DNA of 64,000 nucleotides. It comes from Pseudomonas sp. IPO3778 (GTDB taxonomy: Bacteria > Pseudomonadota > Gammaproteobacteria > Pseudomonadales > Pseudomonadaceae). Both the position numbers and the translations under genes were made by a program. Within the stretch, counting starts at the first letter, position 1; each line of letters begins with the position of its first letter. Under the pieces are notes generated by a model that had not been told where the DNA came from, searched no databases, and was given only the letters and a program-made list of their open reading frames with translations. The DNA lies in NCBI RefSeq assembly GCF_013386825.1, contig NZ_JACARC010000041.1:139274-203273 (forward strand). Reading direction: 5' to 3'. This document shows, in pieces, positions 17,179 through 26,700 of this stretch.

Positions 17179-18507
17179 TTAGAAGATATTCAACGGGTAC
17201 TCGGTAATCAGGCGCGTCTGCACCAAATGCCCGCCGGTGGACGCATCACCGTCATGCCAAGCCTCTCGCAGGTGAAAGGTCAGCTTCTTGGCCGGACCGC
17301 TCTGTACGACGTATTTCACTTCGGCGTCGGTTTCGTGTTCCTGGTCGTTGGCGCCATAGAATCCGGTGTAGGCCGAGTTGCCGGGCGTATGCGTACCGTC
17401 GATGCCGGAGCCGCGAATATGGCGGGCCATGAAGCTCAGGCCGGGGGCGCCAAAGGTGCTCATGTCCAGGTCATAGCGCATCTGCCAGGACCGCTCGCCC
17501 GGGCCGTTGAAGTCGGAGTACTGCACCGAGTCCGCGAGGTTGATCGAATTACCGTAGCGGCCGGCACCGACACCGGCGTTGGTCCCCCCAAAGCCGACAT
17601 AGTCGAACGGCTCGTCACCGTCGATCTTCTGGCCGGCCAGGGTAAAGGTCTGTGCGCCCAGGGTGTAGGCAGCGGCCAGCGAGGCGGCGGTGGTGTCGAT
17701 GGTACCGGCCTTGGCTTCGCCATCGTCCAGTGTGCGATAGAGGTTGAAGTCCAGGGCGACGGATTGGTCAGCGGTCAACGGATGCACCAGGTTCAAATTG
17801 ACGTAGTACTGATTCCAGACATCTTCCAGGTGCGCGCCGTACAGCGAAGCGGTGAACTCCTTGCTGAACTGGTACTTGCCACCCGCGAAGCTGGCCGACG
17901 CCGCACCCACACCGGCGTAGCTGGCGAGGATGTCACCGCTACGGGACGTGGTGGTGTTACCGGTACCGGAGGTGAAATGGCCGGCTTCCAGGTTCAGGCC
18001 GGTGATTTCATGACTGTCGATCTGGAAGCCTGATGCGGTCTGCGGCATCAGGTAGTTATCGGCGGTGGCGAACACCGGCGAGGTGGGCTGCAAGTCGCCG
18101 ATCTTGAGCGTGGTATTGGAAATACGAAACTTGACGTCCCCACCGGCCTTCGCGAAGCCGCGATCCGGATTGCCATTGGCGTCGGATGGAATGTTCGGGC
18201 CGCCCGCACGATCGGTATCCCCGTCGATGCGCAACGCCAGGTCGGCAAACGCATCAATGCCGATACCGATGGTGCCTTGGGTGAAACCTGAGCTGTAGGT
18301 CGCCATCAGCGCCTGGCTCCAGTCACGGGTGTGGTTGCCGCTGCCGTTCTGGTTCCAGAACACGTTGCGGTTGAGCACATTCAAACTGCTGTCCGCGACG
18401 AAACCCTTGGAGTCGGACTGATCGCTGGCATAGCTCATGGCCGGCAAGGCAAATGCCAGCGCCACGGCCAAGGTATTGAGCTGAAGTAGCGGTTGGCGTT
18501 TTTTCAT
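17179..18507 (-). CDS. OprD-family outer-membrane porin
   Basis: This 442-residue exported protein has signal peptide MKKRQPLLQLNTLAVALAFA cleaved near YAS|DQSD. OprD-family features follow: an early GFVADSSLNVLNRNVFW segment, RDWSQALMATYSSGFTQGT, and the terminal QTRLITEYPLNIF ending in Phe. OprD/OpdK-type channels take up basic amino acids or aromatic acids such as benzoate and vanillate. The position at the end of the dioxygenase operon suggests an aromatic-acid channel. The ATG at 18507 has GGAG nine bases upstream. It is transcribed towards the operon, so it has its own promoter in the 175-base gap 18508-18682. Confidence 0.92.
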   Translation of the reverse strand: MKKRQPLLQLNTLAVALAFALPAMSYASDQSDSKGFVADSSLNVLNRNVFWNQNGSGNHTRDWSQALMATYSSGFTQGTIGIGIDAFADLALRIDGDTDRAGGPNIPSDANGNPDRGFAKAGGDVKFRISNTTLKIGDLQPTSPVFATADNYLMPQTASGFQIDSHEITGLNLEAGHFTSGTGNTTTSRSGDILASYAGVGAASASFAGGKYQFSKEFTASLYGAHLEDVWNQYYVNLNLVHPLTADQSVALDFNLYRTLDDGEAKAGTIDTTAASLAAAYTLGAQTFTLAGQKIDGDEPFDYVGFGGTNAGVGAGRYGNSINLADSVQYSDFNGPGERSWQMRYDLDMSTFGAPGLSFMARHIRGSGIDGTHTPGNSAYTGFYGANDQEHETDAEVKYVVQSGPAKKLTFHLREAWHDGDASTGGHLVQTRLITEYPLNIF

Positions 18508-18682
18508 TATTTTTTGCTCCAGTGCACAGGTGTGTGTCGGAGCATTAAGGCGGTAGCTCAAACCGCCAACAAATGAAACTGGATGAATATTTTGATACCA
18601 GGCCTGGCAACTCAACAGGCCGTATTGTGATTAGAGAGCGGCTGCTTTTGGTCGAAACCGCATCGCCGCCCTCCTCCTCCAT

Positions 18683-19387
18683 TCACACGGTCTTTGGATA
18701 GTTGGAGGGAAACAGCGCCTGTTTTGCCTGCTCATCCATCTCTTTTTTGAAGCTATGGTCCTTGCCCACATCCTTCGCCAGAACTGCGGCGGGACGAGCG
18801 TCAACGCGTTCGAACCAGCGCTTCAGGTTCGGGTAATCCGCCAGTGCGTCCTCCTTGCCTTTCATGATCCTCGGTGCGCGAATCAGCCAGCCCCACGTCG
18901 AAATATCGGCAAGGGTGTATTGGTCGCCGACGATGTAGTCACGGCCCGCAAGATGCTCGTCCAGCACTTCGTAATGGCGCTCGATTTCACGACGGTAGCG
19001 ATTCACTGCGTAGTCGTTCCCGGCTGGCGCCGCGTACTGAAAATGCACCGCCTGACCGGAAAACGGACCCAGGCCAGAGGCGATGAAGAACAACCACGAC
19101 AGCAGCTCCGGCTTGTCTTCGGGAGCGCCCATGAACTGGCCGGTTTTCTCCCCCAGGTAAAGCAGGATCGCGCTGGAGTCAAACACCCGCACTTCCTTGC
19201 CACCTGGCCCCTCGGTATCAATGATTGCTGGCACCTTGCCATTGGGGTTGATCGCGCGGAACGCGGGCAGGTGTTGCTCGCCTTTGCTGGTGTCCACCGG
19301 TATCAGTTCGTACGCCAGACCTGATTCCTCCAGAAACAGCGCGACCTTTGCCGGATTGGGTGTGGGGTGGAAATAGAAACGGATCAT
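18683..19387 (-). CDS. Glutathione S-transferase family protein (Nu/YfcG-YghU-like)
   Basis: This 234-residue cytoplasmic protein has an N-terminal thioredoxin-like domain (FYFHPTPNPAKVALFLEESG, NPNGKVPAI, VFDSSAILLYL) and an all-helical C-terminal domain (YTLADISTWGW). The Pro-rich start and NPNGKVPAI loop resemble disulfide-bond oxidoreductase-type GSTs of the YfcG class. It probably conjugates or reduces with glutathione; the substrate is unknown. The gene is divergent from a TetR regulator 126 bases away, which probably represses it. Confidence 0.9.
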   Translation of the reverse strand: MIRFYFHPTPNPAKVALFLEESGLAYELIPVDTSKGEQHLPAFRAINPNGKVPAIIDTEGPGGKEVRVFDSSAILLYLGEKTGQFMGAPEDKPELLSWLFFIASGLGPFSGQAVHFQYAAPAGNDYAVNRYRREIERHYEVLDEHLAGRDYIVGDQYTLADISTWGWLIRAPRIMKGKEDALADYPNLKRWFERVDARPAAVLAKDVGKDHSFKKEMDEQAKQALFPSNYPKTV

Positions 19388-19437
19388 GGCGTCATCTCGG
19401 GTGAGTAAGGGCTGTGGCAACCAGGCACATTGCGTTT

Positions 19438-19453
19438 TAGAACGACTGATCTA
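19438..19453. promoter_or_regulatory. Weak candidate TetR operator
   Basis: TAGA-N8-TCTA lies in the 126-base gap between the divergent GST and TetR genes. Only the outer four bases on each side are symmetrical, so this is a tentative operator. Confidence 0.25.
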
Positions 19454-19513
19454 TATTAGGCGCACTGTTGGATGCGACGCAACGCTTGCGTCTGCCGCAA
19501 AAGGAAATCGGCC

Positions 19514-20131
19514 ATGGCCAGACCCCGGGAATTTGACGAAGCCATCGCCCTCGATGCGGCGATTCAATGCTTTTGGGCCAAGGGTTTCGAGGCCACGTCG
19601 ATGCGCGACTTGATTGATCGCATGAGCATGACCAGCGCCAGTGTCTATAACGCCTTCGGCGACAAACGCGCGTTGTATCGCAGGGCGTTGGCGCACTACC
19701 TTGGAAGCAGTTTCGGCGAGCGCGTGATTCGCCTTGAAGCCACCGCGGCGCCGCGTCAGGCGATTGAACTGTTCTTTGAGGAGATCATCGACCGCTCGAT
19801 GAGCGACTCGCTGCATCGTGGTTGCCTGATGGTGAACTCGGCGTTGGAAGCGGTTCCTGATGCGCCCGAAGCACAAGACATCATTGATGACTTCCTGAGC
19901 CGTGCTGAGGGATTTTTCCGTGGCCGTGTTGAGGCCGGTCAACACGACGGCAGCATTTCCTGTTTGCAACCTGCCGAAGATCTTGGCCGGCTGTTACTCG
20001 GCGTGCTGCTGGGCATTCGCGTGCTGGCCCGCGCCAAGCCGCAGCGCCCATTGTTGGAAAGTGTGGTGAGGCCTGTCCTTGCCTTGCTGGATGCGGGCAT
20101 TTCCCAACCCCGTGTGCCTACACCACCTTAG
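19514..20131 (+). CDS. TetR-family transcriptional repressor
   Basis: This 205-residue protein has an N-terminal helix-turn-helix (MARPREFDEAIALDAAIQCF, then GFEATSMRDLIDRMSMTSAS and VYNAFGDKRALY), typical of TetR proteins. The variable helical ligand domain follows. ATG 19514 follows an AAGGAAA ribosome site and gives the standard MARPREF start. It is divergent from the glutathione S-transferase, so it most likely represses that gene and itself in response to an electrophile. Confidence 0.9.
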   Translation: MARPREFDEAIALDAAIQCFWAKGFEATSMRDLIDRMSMTSASVYNAFGDKRALYRRALAHYLGSSFGERVIRLEATAAPRQAIELFFEEIIDRSMSDSLHRGCLMVNSALEAVPDAPEAQDIIDDFLSRAEGFFRGRVEAGQHDGSISCLQPAEDLGRLLLGVLLGIRVLARAKPQRPLLESVVRPVLALLDAGISQPRVPTPP

Positions 20132-20160
20132 GCGACGCATGCCGCCGGACATCGACACTT

Positions 20161-21348
20161 TCAGGAGGCCGGGCTGAGCGGCGCTTCACTCGGCTGGAAA
20201 TACGGCGGTGCCAACCGCAAGGTATTGCGCCCCACGCCCTTGGCGTCATAAAGCGCCGCGTCCGCCCTGGCAAGCAGGCTGGCGGTGGTGTCGCCTTCCT
20301 CAGGCACCCCGCAGCAAACACCGATGCTGATGCGCAGTGAGATGGTTGAATCACCATAGTGAGCCGGTGATTCGGCCAGGGACGCGCGCAGTGTATCCAG
20401 GGCGGCAATGGCGCCCTCTGCGTCTGTGCCCGGCAGCAATAACAGAAACTCCTCACCACCATAACGACCAATGCTGTCGGATTGACGAAGGCGCTGGGTG
20501 AGGTGGTTGACACAGTGACAAATCACTTCGTCTCCCGCCAGGTGGCCATACCGGTCATTGATCTGTTTGAAGTGATCGATGTCGACCATCGCCACGGCCA
20601 GGCAGGAGCCGTCGCGGCGCGCACGTTCCAACTCGGTGGAAAACTGATCAAGGATGGCCCGACGGTTAAGAATGCCGGTCAAGACATCGCGCAACGCCAT
20701 GTGCTGGAGCAAGGATTCACTGCGCTCTTTGGACAACAACACCAGGCCCAGGGAAATCATCATCGCGGTGAACGTGCCGATACTGACCGAGATGGTTTGC
20801 TTGAGGTTGCTGACGTCGTAACGCATCTCGGCCGCCCCTCCGCCGAGCACGGCCACCACCCGCATGCCCAAGCCGATCAGGCTGATGCTAGACCCGATGA
20901 TCAACAGCATCCGCGCCCGGCCCTGGGCGGGGACATAGCGGCGAGTCCAGTGGATGATCAATGCGCACTGCACCATCAACACAATCGTGGCCGCGAGCAT
21001 TCGCGGTTCCAGGGTGTCGATCAGGCCGACCATCAACAGCAGCATCAACGCCGCGGGCGCGAATACCCGCCACCAGCACACGGGCAACTCCACAACCCGA
21101 AAGACACTGGCCCCATAAAAGGCCAGCGCCACCGCCAGCAAGGTATTGGCGGCGCCGTAGGTAAACCACAACGGAGCATGGCCATAAAAGGTGTAGCCCA
21201 CGTAGGCCAGGGCATGTGCCAACAGACCACAGCCAATGGTCAGCAGGCCGTCGCGTCGATTGAACTGGCCGACCAGAATCAGACAAAACGCCATGATCGT
21301 CGCCACCAGGGCAACGCAGGCAAACAGCGTGGGGGTATGGGCGATCAT
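20161..21348 (-). CDS. Membrane diguanylate cyclase (GGDEF)
   Basis: The protein has 395 residues. Residues 1-~205 hold about six hydrophobic helices. The C-terminal GGDEF domain (~225-380) has DVLTGILNRRA, DIDHFKQINDRYGH and the active-site RYGGEEF, predicted to make c-di-GMP from two GTP. The inhibitory I-site RxxD is present as RQSD exactly five residues before GGEEF, so product inhibition is expected. The membrane part has no recognised ligand pocket. It converges with the TetR gene, with only 29 bases between stops. Confidence 0.93.
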   Translation of the reverse strand: MIAHTPTLFACVALVATIMAFCLILVGQFNRRDGLLTIGCGLLAHALAYVGYTFYGHAPLWFTYGAANTLLAVALAFYGASVFRVVELPVCWWRVFAPAALMLLLMVGLIDTLEPRMLAATIVLMVQCALIIHWTRRYVPAQGRARMLLIIGSSISLIGLGMRVVAVLGGGAAEMRYDVSNLKQTISVSIGTFTAMMISLGLVLLSKERSESLLQHMALRDVLTGILNRRAILDQFSTELERARRDGSCLAVAMVDIDHFKQINDRYGHLAGDEVICHCVNHLTQRLRQSDSIGRYGGEEFLLLLPGTDAEGAIAALDTLRASLAESPAHYGDSTISLRISIGVCCGVPEEGDTTASLLARADAALYDAKGVGRNTLRLAPPYFQPSEAPLSPAS

Positions 21349-21593
21349 GGCGTCTCACCGGGCGCTGGCAGGAAGTGTATGGGCGCCAGTTTAGTTGAAC
21401 GGGCCAAACATGGGGGCTGTCGTGGATAACAGCGTCTGCCCTCCCCGACCTGCGTGCACGTGGCCTGCCTAATACTTTCTTAAAAGTTGGTCGCCATACT
21501 CCGCCTTACACCCCACACCCGCCGTGTCGGTGCGGGCCTATGGAGCTATTCGATCGGGGCTTGCCCGCATTTCATTCGAGCAGGGAAGGGATC

Positions 21594-21722
21594 ATGAACT
21601 ATCGAAAAATCGTGCTTTCTGCAGCGTTCATTTTTTTGCTCATGGCGTTGTGTTTTTACGCGACCTTTCTCTTCTCCCTCTACACCCTTTGCACTAAGTT
21701 GATACAGCGTCGCCGTTGCTAA
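21594..21722 (+). CDS. Possible small membrane protein (42 residues)
   Basis: ATG 21594 follows AAGGGA and opens a 42-codon frame beginning MNYRKIVLSAAFIFLLMALC. It is a short basic N-terminus, one long hydrophobic helix and a basic tail KLIQRRRC, a reasonable single-pass membrane peptide. Its last 29 bases overlap the convergent kinase-like gene. No family is recognised and chance remains possible. The rest of the 245-base gap 21349-21593 shows only a weak hairpin and no other gene. Confidence 0.35.
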   Translation: MNYRKIVLSAAFIFLLMALCFYATFLFSLYTLCTKLIQRRRC

Positions 21723-22338
21723 AGCGTGACGCCTGACAACGGCAGATCGCAGCCACCACCTGCATTGTTGCCTCTTCGATCGTTCCTTCATTGCGGCATA
21801 ACACCCAACCGTTATCGGCAATCGCTTGCTCGAACGCCTGGGTACACGCGACATGCTCTTGCAACTGATGGATCACCGTACTGCCCAGCCCACGCCGGCG
21901 TGCCGCCGCCCTCGCCCATGAAACCTCAGGCGTGGTCACAACCCCCACATGCAGGTCGGGCACGCGCACGTTTCGATCAATATTCAACTGCAGGATTTCG
22001 GCAAACGGGACCGTCCGGCGAAACGCCGCATCAGACGGGTACCAACGATCGATCAAGACGATGCTGCCGGGTGGCTGTTCCGGGAGCACGTGTTGGGAGA
22101 TCCAGGCACGGCTATCCGCCAATCGCTCACACACCTCCCACTCCAATGCCCGGTCGGGGTTTCTGACGAGTTGGTTAACCAGGGCCATTGTTTCACCCCG
22201 ATAGGGATCGCTTTTTTTCTCGCACAGCCGGATCACTTTGTGATTGGCGGCCCTCAGGGCTTTCGTCACGGCTTCCAGCAGCGTGGTTTTGCCGGTCCCC
22301 TTGGGCCCATCCAGAGAAACAAACAGCGGACGATTCAT
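21694..22338 (-). CDS. Thymidylate-kinase-like P-loop NTPase
   Basis: This 214-residue protein starts with the strand and P-loop VSLDGPKGTGKTTLLEAV and has the dTMP-kinase-type DR motif in VLIDRWYPSDAAF. An Arg-rich lid follows near RAAARRRGLGS. This fits the dTMP kinase/deoxynucleoside kinase fold, but the sequence is clearly not the housekeeping tmk. Expected role is phosphorylation of a nucleotide or related small molecule. It is a single gene, divergent from the peptidase-helicase operon at 22561; a functional link is not shown. Confidence 0.8.
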   Translation of the reverse strand: MNRPLFVSLDGPKGTGKTTLLEAVTKALRAANHKVIRLCEKKSDPYRGETMALVNQLVRNPDRALEWEVCERLADSRAWISQHVLPEQPPGSIVLIDRWYPSDAAFRRTVPFAEILQLNIDRNVRVPDLHVGVVTTPEVSWARAAARRRGLGSTVIHQLQEHVACTQAFEQAIADNGWVLCRNEGTIEEATMQVVAAICRCQASRFSNGDAVST

Positions 22339-22560
22339 ACTTCAACTAATGATTGAGAGGGGAATCGGTGAACTCTATCTGAATTGCTGGCTGAGGGTGC
22401 TCAAAACCCTGGGTGACGGCCTGTCCCTATTTAAATGACGTCTGTGCCCTTCCTAGGTATGCTCCGCGTTTATTGCCGACCACTGATACCGGGATGCCAG
22501 CCCACGCCTCTGCTGCCCAGGCGCAGTTTATGGAGCCGTATCCTCAAGGACGTTCGAACG

Positions 22561-23763
22561 ATGAGCACCCCCGCGCTGGACATCAGCAGCCTGACGCCGC
22601 TGCCTTACCACCAACAGGTGGTCGAGTACCTGAAAACCCGTGAACCTGCCGTATGGGACTGGGCCTCATCCCTGGGGGTTCAGCAGGAACATGCCCAGGA
22701 TGTGCGCGCGCAATTGCTGCGAGACACCTACCGCCTGAGCCCCGAAACCCACCCGCTGGCCTACCAGGCGTGCGAGACAGCGTTGCAGTGTTTGCAGATC
22801 CAGGCGCCCGCCACCCTTTACCAGGCCGGTGATGGTGCGATGAATGCGAGCCTGTATTACCTGGCCGGTGAAGTGCACGTGGTGTTTTTCGGGCCGATCC
22901 TTGAGCGGCTCGACGCCCAGGAGTTGCTGGCGTTGCTGGGGCATGAGCTGGCCCATTACCGGTTATGGTCGGAGCACGACGGTGACTACCTCACCGCCGA
23001 GCGCATTCTCAACCATGCGATGGCCGACGTGTACACGCCGCCCAGCCTGGAACAGACCGCACGCTTATACAGCCTGCACACCGAAATCTACGCCGACCGT
23101 GGTGCGGCCCTGGTGGCCAGCGGGCCGGAAGCCTCCATCACGTCCCTGGTCAAGGTTCACACCGGGATTGTCAGCGTCGACGCCGCCAGTTATCTGCAGC
23201 AGGCCCGCGAGCTGGATGGCAAGGATGCGCAGTTGTCCCAGGGCACCTCGCACCCGGAGACGTTTCTGCGTTCCCAGGCGGTCGACAGCTGGTGGCAGCA
23301 GCTCCCGGAGACGGATGCCTGGCTGCACCGCCGGTTGCGCGGGCCGCTGTCCCTCAGTCGCCTGGATGTGACCGACCAGGTCGAGCTGACCGCCCTCACC
23401 CGCGGTTTTATCGCGAGCTTTATCGACGCTGCGGTGTTGCAGTCGGAGGGTGTGCTGAATCAGGTGCGTGGCTTCTTTCCCGACTGGAAAGACACTGAAA
23501 CACCGCTGGACCTCGGCACCCTGAATGCCGAGCGGATCGACGCAAGCATCCACGAGTACTTGCACTTCATCATGCTCGATCTGAGCCTGGTGGACCGCGA
23601 CCTGCGCGATGAGGCATTGCTGCATGCCGCGCGCACCGCGAAGAAACTCGGCAGCGCCGACGACTTTATCAGCGTGCTCAAGCGCGATATCAAATTACCC
23701 AAACGTGAGCTCGACCCGATCGTTCGCGCGCTCAAAGCGGAGGTCGACACATGGACCCAATAA
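22561..23763 (+). CDS. M48-family zinc metallopeptidase partnered with a DUF4011 helicase
   Basis: This 400-residue soluble protein has the zinc site HELAH (residues 128-132) in LLALLGHELAHYRLW and a third ligand in HTEIYADRGAAL (Glu175), an M48/Ste24-HtpX-type gluzincin arrangement. There are no clear membrane helices, unlike HtpX. The C-terminal half (~220-400) is helical and of unknown function. ATG 22561 follows AAGGAC, and the next gene begins 13 bases before this one ends, so the two products are made together. A regulatory or toxin-like protease controlled by the partner helicase is the simplest inference. Confidence 0.87.
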   Translation: MSTPALDISSLTPLPYHQQVVEYLKTREPAVWDWASSLGVQQEHAQDVRAQLLRDTYRLSPETHPLAYQACETALQCLQIQAPATLYQAGDGAMNASLYYLAGEVHVVFFGPILERLDAQELLALLGHELAHYRLWSEHDGDYLTAERILNHAMADVYTPPSLEQTARLYSLHTEIYADRGAALVASGPEASITSLVKVHTGIVSVDAASYLQQARELDGKDAQLSQGTSHPETFLRSQAVDSWWQQLPETDAWLHRRLRGPLSLSRLDVTDQVELTALTRGFIASFIDAAVLQSEGVLNQVRGFFPDWKDTETPLDLGTLNAERIDASIHEYLHFIMLDLSLVDRDLRDEALLHAARTAKKLGSADDFISVLKRDIKLPKRELDPIVRALKAEVDTWTQ

Positions 23764-26700
23764 CCCAGCCCGTCACGTTCACACAATTGCTGCTGAGCCA
23801 CGATGGCGCCGCCGTGCCCATCGACGACGTGTTGTTCCTGACGCTGCCGCTGCTGCGCCAGGTGGCGCAACTGCATGAACTGGGGCGTGTCGCCCAGCTC
23901 GGTTTCCTTGATGTATTGCAAGGGCCAGAGCGCACCCTGCACCTGCGCAACCCCGAGGGCGTGCCGCCCCGGCTGGCACTGGAGGCGATCAAGCAGGTAC
24001 AGCCCAATCCGGAGTCGGCACTGAATATCGTCGGCAAGGTGCGCCTGACCCGGGATTCGGAAACCGGCGTGGCGATTACCGACCTGCAAGTCCAGGAGGA
24101 CCCGCACCAGACCATCGACCACCCGGTGTTCCTCACCGACCTGCACAGCTGGGAGCATCGCCTCGGGCACCACGACGAAATCACCGATATTTTCCAGCTC
24201 GGCCAGTTGCTGGCGTGCCTGGCCTGCGGGCTGGATTTTGCCGACATCAACGACCTCAAGACCTTTGCCCGGCACCGGCGCAACCTGTTCCAGCTCAATG
24301 GCCGGCTCAACCCGGTGCTGGCCAACCTCATCGTCGAGATGACCGAACTCAACCGGCATGAGCGCGCCACGGATGTCAGTTCCCTGGCCCGGCGCCTGGA
24401 ATCCTGGCGTGAGCAGCCGGCCAGCCTGGATGTGGAGCGCGTGCTGGCCCAGGCCGAAGGCCCGGCTTCGCGGCGCACCGTGGTGCTGGAGCACCTGCGC
24501 AACCGGCTGTTCGACCTGTCGCGGCGCAATCGCCTGCTGCACTTCCGGCCGACCCAGGCCAGCGTCAACCTGACCGTGGCCAGCGTGCCGCTGGTGATGC
24601 AGATTGAAAGCATCCGGCCCGACGCGTTGTGCACCTGGCAACCGACCCTGGGGGGGTTCTCCGAGCAGGTATTGAGCGGCAAGCCCGTTGGCCTGCAGCA
24701 ATGGCTGCGGTTTGAAGACCAGACCTGGCTGCAGGCGTCCCTGGAACGCATCATCCAGGAAACCCGTCGCGACCGCGCCGAGTTCGGCTTCAGCAACCTG
24801 CGCCTAGTGGTGGCCTTTATGCGCTGGCACAACCTCAAGGACACCCCGGAAGAACGCATCGTCACCCCGCTGCTGTGGCTGCCGGTGGAGCTGAGCCGTA
24901 AAAAAGGCGTGCGCGACCAGTTCATGTTGCAGTGCGATGAAACCGAGGCGGAGTTCAACCCGGTGCTGCGTCATCAGTTGCGCCAGCTCTACGATATCCA
25001 GTTGCCGGAAACCGTTGACCTGCAAAAGACCTCCCTGGAAGACATTCACGCCGACATTGCGCGCCAGATCAAACTGACCGAGCCTGGCGTGGAGTTGCGC
25101 CTGCAAAGCAAACCGCAAATCGAACTGATCCACCAGAAGGCGGTGCAGCACCTGCACCATTTCCAGCGCCGCCGCGCTCGTCAGCGCTCGGCCATGCCCC
25201 TGGTGAAGCCGGATTTCAGCTACGACCGCGAAGACTACCGCCCGCTGGGCCTGCAACTGTTCCAGCAAAAGGTACTGCCCAGCCAATTTCCGCTGCGCCT
25301 CGCGGTGGGCGGCAAACCGTCGCTGCAGGCCCAGCATCCGCAAATGGTCGCCAGCAGCACCGAAAACAGCACCTTTGCCCTGCCCGAAAACCAGGGGCAT
25401 CGCTACGCCTGGGACATCGACCTGACCCAGGTCACCCTGGCCAACTTCAACTATCGCAAGATGTCGCTGGTGCGCGACTACGCGCAGTTGATCGACGAGC
25501 CGGCGCAGAACGAAGCGTTTGACCGGATGTTCTCCATCGAGCCGCGGGACGTCGAAGTCCAGGCCCCGGACCCGATCCCGCTGCCCGAACAATGGAACGT
25601 GGTAGCCGGCGACGCGACGCAGAATGCGGCCGTCAGCCTGGCCCGCACCGGGCGCAATTTCATCATTCAGGGCCCGCCGGGTACCGGCAAGTCCCAGACC
25701 ATCACCAACCTGATCGCCGACTACGCCGGTCGCGGCCTGCGGGTGCTGTTTGTGTGTGAAAAGCGCGCGGCCCTGGACGTGGTTTTCCATCGCCTGCAAC
25801 AGAGTGAGCTGGGGGAATTGTGCTGCCTGATTCACGACTCCCAGACCGACAAGAAGGCTTTCGTCGGCAACCTGCGCGAGTGTTATGAACGCTGGATTGC
25901 CGGCGACGCGCAATCGCCGCAGTTGCAAGCCCGGCGCAGCGCCACATTGGCCACCCTGACCCAACAATTGGGCCTGATCGAGCGCTTTGAACAGGCCATG
26001 GCCGGAGTGCCGGAGACCCTGGCCTGCTCCGTACGTGAGCTGGTGCGGCATCTCATCGAACTGCCGGCCGTGGCTGCACAGTTACCCCCCGAGGCCCTGG
26101 AGCGCTTGCCCGATTGGCGTCGCTGGCAGGCACAAAACGAACTGACCGGGCGCTTGTATCAGGCGATCAACGAGCGCTTCGGCCTCGACAGTTTTGCGCG
26201 CCACCCTTTCAGCCACCTGGCTTCCAGTCTCATTACCCACGAGCACGCCTATGGCCAGCTCAAGGCCTTCCTGGATGAAGCCAGCGGGTTGATGGACAGT
26301 GTCGAGCAGTTGATGGAGTCATCCTCCAGCCTGCTGTCCAGTGATACCCGCCTGGCGGATGCGTGCGTGCTGACCCAGGCCGCCGAGCAACTGACCGGCG
26401 CCAACCTGGCGTCGCACCTGGACCTGCTGGAACCGGGCTCACCGGGCTCCCAGGCGCTGCACGCCGAACAAGCGGGGTTGCAGACGCTGACCGTGCAGCA
26501 ACACAGTGCCGGTGAAGGCACCCGCCATTGGCGCGACAAACTCGCGCCCCAGGACACCCAGGCCGCCCAGGATCTGGTGCAGCGCCTGGAAGGCTCGCTG
26601 CTGCGGTGGTTGCAACCGGCGTGGTGGCGACTGCGTGGCGAGCTGCAGCGGCGCTACGACTTCAGCCAGCACGCAGTCCGTCCCAGCTACCGCAATGTGC

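Noticed and set aside
20482..21429. A 315-codon plus-strand frame opposite the diguanylate cyclase
   Set aside because: It is a His/Gln-rich shadow of the GGDEF gene with no start signal.
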